Counted from the first letter of the stretch, positions 1 through 11,797 are shown. The stretch: DNA of 64,000 bases from Siderastrea siderea (GCA_964030785.1 OZ034975.1:46917069-46981068); one strand, 5' to 3'. Numbers and translations: made by a program. The notes: a model not told the origin generated them from the letters alone.

Positions 1-32
1 ACAGATATTTATCATGGTGTTTTTCACACTGG
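1..32 (+). CDS. TM9SF (nonaspanin) exon, 3' end, cut by window edge
   Basis: Nucleotides 2-32 read QIFIMVFFTL plus one base, followed by a GTAAGT donor at 33-38. This is the segment that in TM9SF proteins comes just before the ACLGFLSPxNRGALMTC motif. That motif is found in the next exon (11,263-11,324) and the phase matches (phase 1). TM9SF proteins are nine-transmembrane Golgi/endosome proteins. Seen: short translation, donor and phase. Family knowledge: motif order. Inference: both exons belong to one gene whose intron was expanded by nested transposons. The exon is very short, so the call depends on its partner. Confidence 0.6.
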
Positions 33-621
33 GTAAGTTGAACAGTCTTGATTGAGAAACATGTGAGCTAAATATACCTCAAAATATATGATCCCAACAA
101 AGTAACATGCAAGTTTTTAATACTCTTAATGTTCTCTTTTTTAAATTTAAAAATGTTCAGATTGATGGCGTATAAAGTAGCTTATGATTAAAGTTGGCAG
201 GGCAGACCTTTTTAGACCTACACTTTTTGTTTAAACACTTCCTCTTCAGGCCCGTAACCAGAGGGCGTGCACGGGGTGCGTTCGCACCCTCCCACAGGCC
301 CCAAAGGTCCACATTTTGATACTAAATGTCCAAGCTAAGGAGTAGAGTCGGTTAAAGTGAAGAGATTCTAGTAAATCTTTAAAACTTAACAGTGATAGTT
401 CAACAAAACCAAACAGTGGGAATAGCGGTAATGTATTCACTGGCAAACTAAAACCAGCTGCACTCATAGTAGCCCGAGCCACTCAGAACATTTCAATGAG
501 CGTAAAGATGTCCGAGCTTATCTAAATGGATAATGAAATCAACCTGCTGCACGCTTTACACGGGAGTTTAGACAAGGGAGCCCATGACAAGGGAACGATC
601 TCACGATTTTTGTCAGACACG

Positions 622-657
<36 letters not shown>

Positions 658-1612
658 GAGCGTATTAACGCCCGAAGATGCAAAATCATTTTTTTTGTGT
701 AATACGTTATGGGTAGGAGAGAACAGAAAAATTGAAAGAGGAAGACTACAACTAAATCTTGCCAGTCTCTCGATACATGGGTCAATAAAGTGCCCCGTCA
801 GGAGCCATTAGACACTGATAATGACACTGCAGTTTGCAAGGACAGCCCCGGGCCGAGACCACTTCAAAGCTATCTCAGTTAACTACAGTTTTACAGCGAG
901 ATATAGAAAGTAAATCACGCTTAATTTCGCGATGTCCACCAGTCTTGGTCCCAGTATTATGCTCTGAGATTTACTCGCTATTCCTCAATATGAAACAAAA
1001 CTACATCGCTTAATAAAGACACAGAGTAACAATTCGTAGAGGGACTGGGGGAGGATTAATCTAAAGCAGCACCTTCTGGAAATCCACAGGCATACCAAAC
1101 CATCAAAATAGAAGTTTTCAAATCACAAAGAGGAAAAATACATTTTATGTTTTTACTGGTCTCTTATCGTCATTTCCTGACGTCAATATTCTATGAGAAG
1201 CCGATGTGTACTTTCTTAACAATTGCGCACTGTTAATAAAATTGTAGAGAATGCGCAAGCTCCAGTTGCTGAGAATACTGATGGCAATCTAACACGGCAT
1301 CACTTAGAACCAGTTATGCAAAAGAAATAAAGGACACTGGGAAGATTTCAACGACCTCTGAGGTATTTGGTTCTTCTGCAAATAAGCTGCCAGTTAGTTA
1401 GAAATATCACTTGATTAAAAGTCATTTTGTGCCATCTATTAACTACAAGCTTCCAACGCGATTTCTTCATCACTACCGAAGAGGGTTTCAGTCATGATAT
1501 ACCTCGGTGAGTACCCAGTAGATGGAGTATTCTGTAAACACTGTGCTTTGATGATACCTGTGCATTGCAGGAAAGATAAGGGCTCTTTTTTTTCAACAAG
1601 CCTTTCATAAAC

Positions 1613-1850
1613 TTGCAGAAGTTTCAAGAAAAGACAAAAAGACATGAGCAAATGAAGTACCATTACGACGCAATGATCGCCACCGAATCCTTCCTTAATT
1701 CTGTTGAAAACCCAGAGCAAAACGTGAACAACCGATTAGGTGACAAGAAGAGGAAGAATATCAGAAATGGGCACATTGTTAAATGTGCCTCAGAAGCCAT
1801 CCGTTTTTGTGGTCGACAGTGCATTGCCCTGTGTGGAGATAACGAAATCT
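1613..1850 (+). pseudogene. hAT transposase-like / ZMYM1-like (DUF4371) fragment, 5' part
   Basis: The frame translates to a segment ending IRFCGRQCIALCGDNEI, which resembles the start of the DUF4371 domain of ZMYM1-like, hAT-derived proteins (IRFLxRQxxALRGH region). A Lys-rich stretch (NNRLGDKKRKN) comes just before it, as expected in the family. The frame is broken at 1,850 by insertion of the L1-like LINE and resumes at about 10,141. No full-length transposase remains and the upstream zinc-finger part is not readable. It is likely the decayed transposase of the surrounding hAT element. Family assignment is by motif recognition only. Confidence 0.5.
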
Positions 1851-2143
1851 TTTTTTTTCTTTTTAATGCTTTTTTAAGGTACACAGAAAGTTTACAAAAT
1901 AGACAGTAACAAATAGCAAAACAACAATTACAAGCTGCTAAAAAAAGGGCATTACACAAGCTACGTTATGTAGAGAAAGAAAGAAAAAAAACAACAGCAA
2001 CAACAACGCAGTATACAAAAAAAGGTGCTAGGCAAACAGAATAAAGTAAGACATAGTTTAAGTAGCAGAAATTGCAAGGCTTGTAACACACTGGCAAGAT
2101 AATGAAGTATAATTCTTGCAGGGGAGGTAGAGGAGAGCACTTT

Positions 2144-3814
2144 CTAGAAAAAAGACTTCAAAATCTCCCATTTCTTTGGTACTTCAGCACCAGTTTTAAC
2201 CTCGATATCGTACACAGATTTCAGGTATTTTAAGAAGCCTTCTATTCTTGGAGGAGTTTCTGTCTTTTTACAAATCCAGATGTAGTATCTAGCTAAGAGA
2301 CAGCAAAAGTTAATTTGGCGATGGTGGTTTGAAGAATCCGGCCTCAGTCCTAGCGCAACGGAGATTTCCAATTTGTAGTTGTCCGTAATAATATTGCGTC
2401 CATTTAACAGTGCGGTTAAGGAGTCCCAGAAGACGACTACCTTAGAGCATTCCCAGAAGAGATGCCGAAGCTTCTCCTGTTCTTTTCCACAGAAAAAGCA
2501 CTTTGAATTGTCTTTTAGTCCAACTTTGTTTAGAAAATCGTTTGTTGCTATTCTTCGGTGTAATAGTTTAAATTGGAACTCTAAAAGTCTTGTACTTTTT
2601 GTGCATTTAGAAGCTAGCAGGTAAGTTTTACGCCAATCGAAATCTTTGTCGTCTTCGCTGCAATCCTTAACCCATTTTTGTTGATTTTGAGTTGGCGCAA
2701 TGGATTTCTTTGATATGAGTTTAGCGTATATGAGACTGCTTGCACGGTTAGATTTTGAAAAATTTTCTAGCAGACTTTCATATTTGGGATTTTGATTACA
2801 CAGACCCTTACATTTGCTCCAGAGGGATTTGACTGCAGAGAGGAGTCCATGCATGAAACTTAAGGGGCAAGTGGGGAGGTTGTATTTGCTCTGAAAATCG
2901 GTCTAAGATAAGAAGTTGTTGTGACTATCTTTCAAGTCCTTTGCTTTTCTGATACCCTTGTTGAACCAATCTTTGTAGAAAACCGGGCGGTTTTTAATTC
3001 TAAAGAGTGAATTGTACCACAGACATTGGTCATGAAATTGGTTTTCAGACGTGATGCGGTCTTCAAAATTAACTTCGGACCAAATTGACAGAATCTCACT
3101 AATGAAACAGTTTGAGACATTGAGAAGGTTAGTCGTATCTTCCTTGTTCAGATTACTCATGAAAGCTAACGTGCCTCCATATTTCTGGAGTTCTTTATCA
3201 AAAAAAGGTTCCATTTCCCTTGATTTTCTTTATCCAGATACTTTTTTACCCACGTGGCCTTTAGGGACTTGTTGAAAGACTGTATACCAATCATCTTGAG
3301 GCCACCATTTGAGTAATCATTGATCATGATGTCTCGTTTGATTTTGTCACCTCTTTCATTCCAAAGGAACCTATATAAGAGTTTGTTGACCTCCTTAATT
3401 GCCTTCTCATTAGTACGTAATGGCGACAAAATGTAGACAAGTTGAGAAGCAACTAGGCTCTTTAAAACTGCAATTTTTCCAAATAAGGTTAACCTTCGAT
3501 ATTTCCAACAACTCAAAATATTTCGTACTTTGTCTACCTTTTCGTTATAATTAAAGCCGCCGTTTCTTCAGGGTCGATCGAGAACCATACACCTAAAGCT
3601 TTGACTTTATATCTAGGCCATTTAAAGTTTCTCCCCGAGAATTGAATTGGATCCTTACCACAGTTACTTCCGATCCAAAACGGTTCAGTTTTTGTGTCGT
3701 TGAGTCTGAGGCCGGACACTTCGCAGAAATCGTCTAGCAATTCGAGAGAAGCGACTAAAGATTTCTTTGACCCGTCCAGAGTAAAAGTTGTGTCATCTGC
3801 ATATTGGCTCAATT
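2144..3814 (-). pseudogene. LINE ORF2, 3' part: RT palm (YADD), thumb and C-terminal zinc motif
   Basis: This is the downstream half of the reverse transcriptase ORF, separated from the first half by the insertion at 3,820-6,590. It starts with the catalytic motif SQYADDTTF. Later segments (LYRFLWNERGDKIKRD, WRKTYLL) match the L1 thumb and connection region. The end has CFFCGKEQEKLRHLFWEC, the CCHC motif (zf-RVT type) of L1/Tx1 LINEs. The frame is cut by stops or frameshifts near 3,520, 3,160 and 2,880. No active protein is possible. Confidence 0.85.
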
Positions 3815-4041
3815 TGATCCAGGGCTCGACAAAAGTCCCGTCCGGTCGTCCGGGACAAGTAGATCTTGAGGTCGGGCAAGTAACTTTTCAGGGTCACTTG
3901 CCCAACGGGCAAGCGCCCGGGCAAACCCTCCATCAAAATAAAATTTAAGTCTGTCAAAGAAGTGACAAATAATTAAGCACCAACAGCGTATACAACCGTT
4001 TAGCAAAGCTGCGAAATTTATTAAGTTAAATATCAATCAGT

Positions 4042-5525
4042 CAGGGCTCGAGACTCATGGCAGCCAACTGCTCACAGACTAGTAGAAATTCCGTTTTGGC
4101 TAGTGAAAATTTCAAAGCACTATAAGCACCGAATGGAAACCAAACTACCGGGGTAAATATTGCTTCTGATGATCGGATCCCAAAAGCAAATTGAGTGAGC
4201 AGAAACTAAAACTTATCCATAGGATATCATAATGTTCGTATGATACTTGTTTTGTCCTCTCAACGTTTTTCCCTACTAATTCTTGTCTCAGATGGCAACG
4301 TTTTCTCCGTCAGTTCTACGTTTCGAACGAAATTAGCCGTCTTCAGAACGTTTCACCATTTGTTTCCTTGAAAGGTCCATTAGTCCGTTCATATGATATT
4401 TGTCTACACGTTAGGAGGTTCACACAATTCTTTGGTCTTCTGTTATCGACTTTTTTTCCATTAATTCCTCCGTTCGTACAATAGTTTCTCTTCCCAGCGT
4501 TTCTCTCTACGTAACGTCTTCACAACGTTTCTCCGTACGTAAGTGGGTTCGTCGATTTATTAGTCTAGCCTTCTCAACGTTTCTTTGTACGTTAGCACGT
4601 TCGCACGACATTGTTCTGCTCTTCCTTGTGCCATTCGTACGATAAGTCGACACTGCTTAGCGTTTCTCTGTACGTTAGTAACTTCATACGGTATTAGTCT
4701 TGTCTTCTCAACGTTTATCCGTACTTAGTGCGATTTTAGTTGTCTCATTTACGTTTCTCCGTAATTTATTGTCCCACTGTAAAAGTTCAGTTTGTCCGTA
4801 CCTCACACACGTTCTTACGGAATTAGTTTTGTCTAATAACCTTTCTCGGCAAGTTAGTAGTTGCGTATTTTGTTAGTCTCGATCTGTATCTTGGTACGAT
4901 GGCGGCGTTTCTCCCTACTGTAGTGCATTTGCAACCAACGTGACTTGTCAACGTTTCTGCGTACCTTAGTAACTTCACCCTTATTAGTTTTTTCTGCTCA
5001 ATGTTTCTCCGCACTTAAATACGCTTGTAATTTACTAGTCTTCTCTTGTGGACGTTTTTCCGTACGTGAGTTTGAGTGCTGTATCAGTCTTGTCTTTTTG
5101 ACGTTTCTCAGTACCTTACAACGTTCGTACAATGTTAGTCTTGTCTTCCCAACGTTTCTCCGTACGATGACATGCTCATATAAGGTTAACTGTTCGAGTT
5201 ATTCGTCATGATCTGACCGAAACAGAAAAGAGAGGCGTGAACTACATCGCGCCTGGGAATTTGCCCTGAAGCCACATAGTACTTTGTATTCCGCATGTGC
5301 CGATCTTTAACCGTTGGAAAGAATAGTCAAGATTCAAGTTCTTCACTCTTGAGATTACAGAGAGGAATGTTTACAGTAATTAACTCGGCTAAAAATTAGA
5401 CATATTGAACACAGTATGAGATGATGCAAAAAAAGTCTGGCTAGTGAAAATTTATTTTGGCTAGTGAAATCAAACCTCTCACTGGCCACTTGGCTACTAA
5501 GCGGAAAAGTTAGTCTCGAGCCTTG
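4042..5525. mobile_element. Nested TIR element with tandem-repeat core
   Basis: Left end CAGGGCTCGAGACT (4,042) and right end, in reverse complement, CAAGGCTCGAGACTAAC (ending 5,525) form short terminal inverted repeats. The motif GGCTAGTGAAAATTT occurs near both ends (about 4,095 and 5,440). It resembles the ends of the element around it (CAGGGCTC) and may be a related family. No perfect target duplication was found: left flank CAATCAGT, right flank AATCTGGT. The interior is mostly a degenerate minisatellite (see separate entry). No coding sequence. Confidence 0.5.
4230..5185. repeat. Degenerate minisatellite, units about 55-80 bp
   Basis: About fourteen irregular copies of a unit built from CAACGTTTCTCCGTACGTTAGT, a cgttcgtac segment and TTAGTCTTGTCTTCT. 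Copies are easy to see at 4,260, 4,490, 4,580, 4,690, 4,950, 5,050 and 5,150. Spacing varies, so the array is old or has evolved by slippage. It has no coding potential. It fills nearly the whole middle of the nested TIR element. Confidence 0.7.
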
Positions 5526-6590
5526 AATCTGGTCTGACGTTGTTATAATTTGATTTGTCAGTCAGGCAATCACTTAAAATGACTTTTTCTAAAACGTTTT
5601 AAAATTGGTTTTGGTAGCAGTAATCAATCAATTGGTGAAATCCCTCCCTGACCTGTGAATTGGTAAACAAAGTTCAGAGAACATGTGATGAAAACGCTGC
5701 TGTCAGGCTGTGCTGTAGCTTAAACGGCCTTAGTTTTGTGCCTAAACTGGAAAGCCTTTTTTCAATTTTTAGTCAAAAATCTACCACCTGTTAGCAGACC
5801 CTTTATGCATCAGTCTTACAAAGGTTTCTTTTCCTCATATTACTAGTATATTTTCTGGTGCTGCCTACACCATATGCAGACAGAATTGAAGCGAGAAAGT
5901 GGAGCAAACATATAAGCTTTTATGTAAAATCTTGAATGTGTGGTAAATTGCTTCTCAATCTCTGGTAATTGTAAGTATACATCAAACAATCGAAGGCCAA
6001 TTCAGGGTTATAAACGCAAGGATATTTCAGGTTTTTCATGCTCTGAGGTCTGGAAAGATGACGATCTGAGAACTACACTGGTTGGTTAGCACGCGATCAA
6101 AATCTGCCTGGATCAAATTTCTTTTCACAACAAATGACTGTGACAAATGTGCATTTTGAACGTGGTCTGTTACGCATTTAGACCAACGTTTTACTTAACC
6201 GTCAACGTCTTTCAAATTTCCTCAAGGGTTTTTCTAATTCGCTTAATCCTAAATTAATACGTACTTATTACACGTGCATTACAAGTAAAACTCTTTAAAC
6301 TCTGATCCGTGCATCCAGTCAGTAAATATAGATGTTACGTACTAGAACAGTTTCATGAAATCGACAGGAGGATAGTAAATGTGAACAATCTCCCAAAACG
6401 TTCAACAGAAGGAGAGCGATCACTCATTAAACACTTTGTGAGATCTTTGTCCATGCCTCATGAAGTATTAATGAGCATGAGAAACCTGTTTTTTTAAACA
6501 CGGGCAAGTGGGAAATTGGCTCGGGCAAGCACATTCTGTGACTTGCTTGCCCGAAGGGCAAGCTGGAATTCAAGTTTTTGTAGAGCCCTG

Positions 6591-8624
6591 TGATCTCTTT
6601 GTTGTTTACCAGAATTCCAACAATTTTTTTATTTTTACGAATAGCCTTGGCCAACATTTCGGCTGATAAAATGAACAAGTAAGGCGAGAGAGGACAGCCC
6701 TGTCTAACACCTCTTTGTATGTCAAAGAAATTGCTCGCCCATCCATTATTCAAGACACAGCTTTCTGGGCAACGATAAAAAAGGTTTATCCAGCTTATAA
6801 TCCCTTTACCGGAGCCAAAATGTTCGAGAGTTTTCCTGATAAAAGTCCATTCTAGTGTGTCGAAGGCTTTTTCAAAATCGAGGAATAGGATTAGGCCCGG
6901 AATATTATTCTCTTTGGCGAAACAAATGACACTTTCCAGAAGGCGGATGTTTTCTCCTATAAATCTATCTTTTATAAAGCCCGTCTGGTCGTTATTGATA
7001 AGATTGGGAATAACAGATTTCAAGCGATTAGCGATTGATTTTGCTGCTATTTTATAGTCGCAGTTAAGAAGGGTTAGGGGCCTCCAATTCTTTATTAGGG
7101 AGGGATCTGCGTCCTTCTTGGGGATAAGCTTAATAATGCCTCTTTTTTGTGTTATTGATAATTGGCCCGATTCATAAGCGAAATTAAGTGCACTGATAAG
7201 AATGGAGGAAATCTTTCTAAAAACTTTGTAAAACTCCGCTGGCAATCCATCAGTCCCAGGAGTCTTTTCTGATTCCATATATTTTAGTGCCTCTAAGTAT
7301 TCTTTTTCCGTGAGCAGCCCTTCACAGGCTTCCCGCTCGTCATCTCGAAGAACTGTATCATTTTCCTGCCTAAAGAAAGTAGATGTGTCTTGAATATTAT
7401 GTGGAACAATTTCGGATGAGTAGAGATTCTTATAAAAAGAGACACATTCGGTTAATATTTCTTTATCCGAAGTAACAAAATTGTTTTCCTTTACCTTAAC
7501 CTGACTGATTATCCCTTGGTTGTAATGTCGTTTTACAAGATTTAGAAAGTACTTAGTATTTTTTCTCCTTCGTTGTGCCATCAAGTCTTCGATCTCAGGA
7601 TTGCTCCTTTAGTGCGTGTTTCCATAATTCTTTCAAGTTCTCCTTTCTTTTCGCTGAGTTGCTCTCCAAGCTGTAAATTTTGCAAGTTGGTGTTTTTTCT
7701 GTGGTCAATTTCCTTCTCTAGCCTGGCAATCGTTTGTTCTAGTGCTGCCTGCCGTTGTTTTGTTTCTTTTTAATTTTGGAATATAATAGCGATTTTTCGC
7801 GTACTTTTAACTTTATCATTTCCCAGAGCAGTGAGGGGTTAACCGACTCATCGTCCTTATACTCGTTCTGCGTTTCCTGAATGACTGACTTAATTTGGTT
7901 AACATAATCAATTTCTGCTAGGAGCGATGTGTTAAGTTTCCAGAAACCTGGCCCACGGGGATTTGAATGTAAGGAGAAGTTTAACGTGATCATAGAGTGG
8001 TCTGTTTTATATCCTGGATTGATGTCAGCGTTGGTTACATTGTTGACCACACTCTGACTTGTCAAGAAAAAATCTAGCCTAGAAGGTATACTTGGGTGAC
8101 GTTTTCTCCACGTGTACCTAGAGCTTTCCGGGTGGAGAACCCTCCAAACATCTACCAAATCTAATTTCTCACAGAATTCTTTCACGATTTTAAAGCTGTT
8201 TTGATGTGTTCTGAGCAGGCCACCTCTAATTTGTCCTTCTCTAATTCCAGTACTAGATTGTAATCTCCTCCAACAACAATGTCATCGCAATTAAAGTCTG
8301 AGAGATGGTTAAAGATTCTGAATTTGCTTGGATGCCGCATATAATGAACCATCCAGAGGGGTCAACAAAGAGTTTTTGAATCTGCAAATTAAAGGTGTTG
8401 TTAAAAAGTATGCAAACACCTGCTTTGTTGCTACTGAAAGTGCTAAAGATAGCTTGGTATCCCCATTCCGCGGACCATACCGGATTCGTGTTTTCAGTGC
8501 AATGACACTCCTGAAGCATATAAATTGAATACTTTTTGATCGAAGCCAATTACTGAAACACTTCTCTTCGCTTAAGGCTGTCCCTAAGTCCCCTGACATT
8601 TAAAGAAGCTATTGTCAGAGCCAT
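6591..8624 (-). pseudogene. LINE ORF2, 5' part: APE endonuclease and first half of RT
   Basis: Likely start at ATG 8,624 (MALTIASLNVRGLRD), the usual L1 endonuclease opening. A stop follows about 25 codons in. Endonuclease motifs are MLQECHC, SRLDFFL and the TDHSMI catalytic block. The RT half (6,600-7,584) has GTDGLPAEFY, WRPLTLLNCDYKI, FLDFEKAFDTLEW (first catalytic Asp) and GVRQGCPLSPYLF. It ends at the hAT-like insertion, just before the YADD box. Several frame breaks (near 8,250, 7,735 and 7,585) make it a pseudogene. Confidence 0.85.
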
Positions 8625-9112
8625 GGCTGTTGTCCAAAGTTGCGTAAAAAAAGAATTCCTTCGTGCCGTGGTGTTAAAGCTCTGCATTTTCTGCAATTTA
8701 CATATCGAAAAGTTCTAATTCTGCAAAATAAACAACAGTACCCAACAGAAAGCAGCGAAAAAATATGAAGACAGAACTGTGTAATAGAAATCAAAAATAG
8801 GGCTAAAAGAAGATTACCAAGAAAGTTAACAAGGCCGAACATATATCTAACAAGTGCCAAAAAAAAAACCACACAATATACAGACTACTAAAGAAAGTAA
8901 ATAAATAAATAAATAAAATCTAATCTGACCCGGGGGAGTACTGATTACAGCCAGGTGTGTATAGGCTTCTTATGCGGGAAAGCTAAAGCACCCGAAACGA
9001 AACGAGAGGAAAAAAAAGAAAAAGGTATTTGGTTCAGCTATTCCCCTCCCCGCCTGCTAAGATTAAGAAAGAACAAAAAGGATATGGTTTATAGCAAGTC
9101 TGGAGTTGTTCA

Positions 9113-10060
9113 TTATTCGCCTGGTACAACTAGAGGTTTTCCAGTAGGCCATAGTTTACCACGAATATAAAGTTTATCTGGTTGGGCTCTGCTAAAAGAT
9201 GCGGGGATGTTGTGCTCTTTTGCTTTTTTGAGAGTGGCCATTTGATCTTTTCGTCGCTTTACAATCTCGGCTGGTAGGTCTTGGAACATTTGATACGTAG
9301 TGCCTCGGAGTCGGCGGTCCAACGCGAAGATGTCCTCGCAGTCCTTGTATCGGAGAAAACGCGCTAAAATTGGTCGCGTCTCATCTTCATATCTCCTTTT
9401 ACCCAGGCGATGAACCCGCTGTATCTCCACTGTTGAGGCATTCATATAACCAAGCTCATCTTCTAAGAATTTTCTAAGTACTGCCTCTGTGTCCTCTTGT
9501 TTTTCGTTTTCGGTGGTTGACTCTCTGATGTTTGTGAATTTGATGTTTTCTCTTCTCGAGTAGGTCTCGAGGTAGAGATCCTTGGTCTCTAACTCTTCCA
9601 TTTTAGCTTGACACTTTTGTTCTTTCAATTCAAGCTCTGCCATTTTGGATTCGTAGCCTTTTAGTTGTGACTGACGCGCAGCCAGTTTGTCGTTGCATTC
9701 CTTTTCTGTTGTGCTACATCTCCGTTTTAAGTCATCAAGATCTTGCGTAGTGGACGCCTCAAAAATTTCCGATTTCTCGGTCCTGGCCTCAAGGGCAGCC
9801 AGGGCAGCTTCAATGTTTTTCATCGAGCTTTCGATGGAATCCAGTTTCTCCAGTTTGCAGATGATCATCGCAAGTTTTTTGCTTACATCGTTAGTCAGTT
9901 CGAGAGCAGCCATGATCTCGTCGCTCGAATCGTCGTCACTGGCTGATAAGAGAGTGTTTTTCTGCTTTTTTGAATCCGGCGAACTCGTTTTATCTTCAAC
10001 AGAACTACCGGAGGATCTATTCCTTCACTTTCGAACAAGTTGCACCAGCGTATCGGCCAT
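9113..10060 (-). pseudogene. LINE ORF1 (L1 ORF1p-like RNA-binding protein)
   Basis: The open part starts at ATG 9,913 and gives 266 residues: an N-terminal heptad-rich coiled coil (residues about 10-115), then YSRRENIKFTNI, the start of the L1-type RRM. A C-terminal domain with RVHRLGKRR, RPILARFLRYKD and a final Lys-rich segment follows. This is the layout of L1 ORF1p, a trimeric nucleic-acid chaperone that binds LINE RNA. An in-frame ATG lies upstream at 10,060 with a TGA at about codon 12, so the original start is probably 10,060 and the ORF is broken there. Confidence 0.8.
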
Positions 10061-10152
10061 CTGCTACATGATATTTCGGAAAGATTAGCAGGCGGGTTAA
10101 CGGAACGTCACATCACTCCGCCATTACTCGCCCCAGTCCAGATAACGAAATC

Positions 10153-10368
10153 TTGAACGGTGAGAGTCGTTGCAGTACAGGCAACTCCTTAGCGGCTCTG
10201 CAGATGATAGCTAACCACGACGACATTTGCATGGGCCAGGAAAGGCTGTCGTTGCTCGCACCAAGGCACATCCATTATCAAGTTAAAACTGATTTGAATA
10301 AGGTGGTAAATCTCTTTACCACCAAACACCCACGGAGGCTGGAGCTCAGGACAATCCTGACGGATTAG
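10153..10368 (+). pseudogene. hAT transposase-like (DUF4371) fragment, 3' part
   Basis: This continues the 1,613-1,850 frame past the LINE insertion; GATAACGAAATCT is duplicated at both sides. The translation contains SLAALQMIANHDDI, which matches the DUF4371 segment (N.. ALLxxLAxHD) that follows the CGRQxIALxG block in ZMYM1-like proteins. It ends at a stop at 10,366-10,368. It is too short and degraded to be functional. Confidence 0.45.
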
Positions 10369-10630
10369 TCCCGCAGTATTTTGATGTATAATTACGTGGT
10401 AAAGTTAGTCGTTTATAACTTTATTCAATCAATTGTATTCGAGAAATGTAATATTCAGTTCCTATCGTGTACTTTGCCGTTACAATTTCTCGTGTATTGC
10501 TACTTTCCTAAATAAACGGATCAGATAATAAAAAAGTACATTTCGGTAGTTTGGTCCACTAAGTCCTCGTTAGCACCCCCCCCCCCCCCCCCCCCCACAT
10601 AAAATCCTGGTTACGGGCGTGCTGTTTAAA

Positions 10631-11262
10631 AAGGGTGGGATTCTATCCAGGGCAAATGGAAAAAAGTCATTGTCATCCAACAGCGTTCTATCCAGGCTGA
10701 AGAAAACACAGGGTATACAATTTGCATAATTCACTCAATAAATTTGAAAATCTTTAAACTTTCGTAATTTTAATATTAGTTTTTTTAAAAAGCGGGCCAG
10801 TAAAATGACGGGGCCATAGAAAAAACAAACAAACAAACCAGAACCCGGTTGGCGTTTTAACTTAGCTGCAAGTAGAACACTGATTTATTGCTACAAAAAC
10901 CAGATGTAGACATAGTCTATTTAATGTGATTAGTACACTCACATGAGGTCTTATGTGCCACTCGGCATGAAGAGGATGAGCGAGTGTGTGTGTGTCCACT
11001 TCATGTAGCTATGGTACCAGTGCATTCTGCAGTCTTGATGAACAGAGTCTGCAGAAATGCGTTAGCTAGTTTAAAAGGTATGCCAATTATTACAGCAAGT
11101 TATTGTGAAAGATAAGACAATATTTTAGACTACTATTTAAATGTGTAAGATGTATAGAGATGTAAGGGGCAAAGGTATGGGTAAAGCCCAAAAGCAGTAT
11201 ACATGTAGGCCCATATCTCACCACAGTGTGTCAGTTTCAGCTGATTTTTTCTCTTTTCTCAG
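10631..11262. other. Intron sequence, no gene seen
   Basis: AT-rich sequence between the outer hAT right end and the second TM9SF exon. It contains short simple repeats (AACA at about 10,830, GTGTGT at about 10,985). A polypyrimidine tract ending TTTTCTCAG directly precedes the exon at 11,263. No protein-coding signal on either strand. Confidence 0.5.
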
Positions 11263-11324
11263 TGTTTGCTTGTCTTGGGTTTTTGTCTCCTGTTAACCGT
11301 GGAGCCTTGATGACATGTTCTTTG
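11263..11324 (+). CDS. TM9SF (nonaspanin) internal exon
   Basis: The exon is bounded by a strong acceptor (pyrimidine tract plus CAG at 11,260-11,262) and a GTGAGT donor at 11,325. It translates to VFACLGFLSPVNRGALMTCSL, an almost perfect match to the most conserved TM9SF segment. It enters in phase 1, which fits the exon ending at 32, and leaves in phase 0. The following TM9SF exons (GTPAGY, KWKTN and WWWRSF regions) are not found before 13,332, so roughly 250 residues are missing. The gene copy is therefore either rearranged or a pseudogene. Confidence 0.85.
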
Positions 11325-11542
11325 GTGAGTTGACTTAGTCTTTAGCTTGCATTGGCATGCAGAGAAACTGCCATGATTAGTCAAATGCCCAGCCATTATT
11401 ATTTTACTGTAGCAAAACTGGGGTAACATCTGCTTCTCTCAGAGAACTGATACTCTTCGGCAAGAACTAACTAAGTACTGTAGTCAGGAACTAAAGCATA
11501 CCTTTTACCAATTCTAATTTCTTTAACCCTAACCATTTAAAA

Positions 11543-11797
11543 ATGGTTCTGCAAGTGATTGCTTTTTTGCGGTGCCTGACATGCATACAGTTGTCTTACG
11601 CAGGAAATCCAAATACTGCTGGAAAGCGTAACAAGCCTAAGTTGATATGCAAGAACAAGAATGCCATAGAAATAATAAAATGGCTTTTTGACTGTAATTG
11701 TAATGATAACGGTAATTATGTTTCGCTTCCCTTGGCTAAGTGTCGGACTCGCTTTATGCGTACCGCCAAAAATTGCCTGGGAACGCCCCTGTCATAA
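11543..11797 (+). CDS. Small Cys-containing ORF with possible signal peptide (weak)
   Basis: 84 residues. The N-terminus MVLQVIAFLRCLTCIQLSYAG could act as a signal peptide, followed by a basic Cys-containing segment. It sits in what should be a TM9SF intron. There is no recognised domain, no clear promoter, and the coding signal is weak. It may be chance; I list it only because it is the best frame in this stretch. Confidence 0.15.
   Translation: MVLQVIAFLRCLTCIQLSYAGNPNTAGKRNKPKLICKNKNAIEIIKWLFDCNCNDNGNYVSLPLAKCRTRFMRTAKNCLGTPLS

Larger units (their letters stand above)
3820..6590. mobile_element. Non-autonomous hAT-like element (5-bp duplication TGATC) inside LINE ORF2
   Basis: The ends are inverted copies of CAGGGCTCKACAAAA (3,820 onward; reverse complement ending 6,590). 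They are flanked by TGATC at 3,815-3,819 and 6,591-6,595. Removing the element restores the LINE frame across the RT active site, which confirms the borders. Subterminal palindromes built on CTTGCCC/GGGCAAG occur near both ends (3,895-3,925 and 6,505-6,565). CAGGG termini with a 5-bp duplication fit the hAT5 type. No transposase frame is seen, and a second TIR element sits inside. Confidence 0.7.
1851..10140 (-). mobile_element. L1/Tx1-like LINE, full length but inactive
   Basis: The element lies on the minus strand between copies of GATAACGAAATCT (1,838-1,850 and 10,141-10,153). A T-run follows the left copy, which is the poly(A) tail read on the minus strand. ORF1 (coiled coil plus RRM-like region) and ORF2 (APE endonuclease, RT, C-terminal CCHC) are both present in the L1 order. 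The LINE itself is about 5.5 kb once the 2.77-kb hAT-like insertion is subtracted. Both ORFs carry premature stops. The target was the hAT-derived reading frame, so this insertion is younger than the outer hAT. Confidence 0.85.
236..10622 (+). mobile_element. Outer hAT-like DNA transposon containing nested insertions
   Basis: An 8-bp direct repeat TGTTTAAA lies at 228-235 and at 10,623-10,630. Just inside, the ends carry inverted copies of GCCCGTAACCAG (about 250-261 and 10,606-10,617). An 8-bp duplication and this kind of end are typical of hAT elements. The left end has about a dozen extra bases before the motif, so the terminus is imperfect. The interior keeps pieces of a DUF4371/ZMYM1-like (hAT-derived) reading frame at 1,613-1,850 and 10,153-10,368. 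A C-tract at 10,576-10,596 lies near the right end. About 2.1 kb remain when the LINE is subtracted. Confidence 0.6.

Noticed and set aside
246..482. Minus-strand 78-residue frame near the hAT left end
   Set aside because: No domain, overlaps the transposon end, and coding bias is absent.
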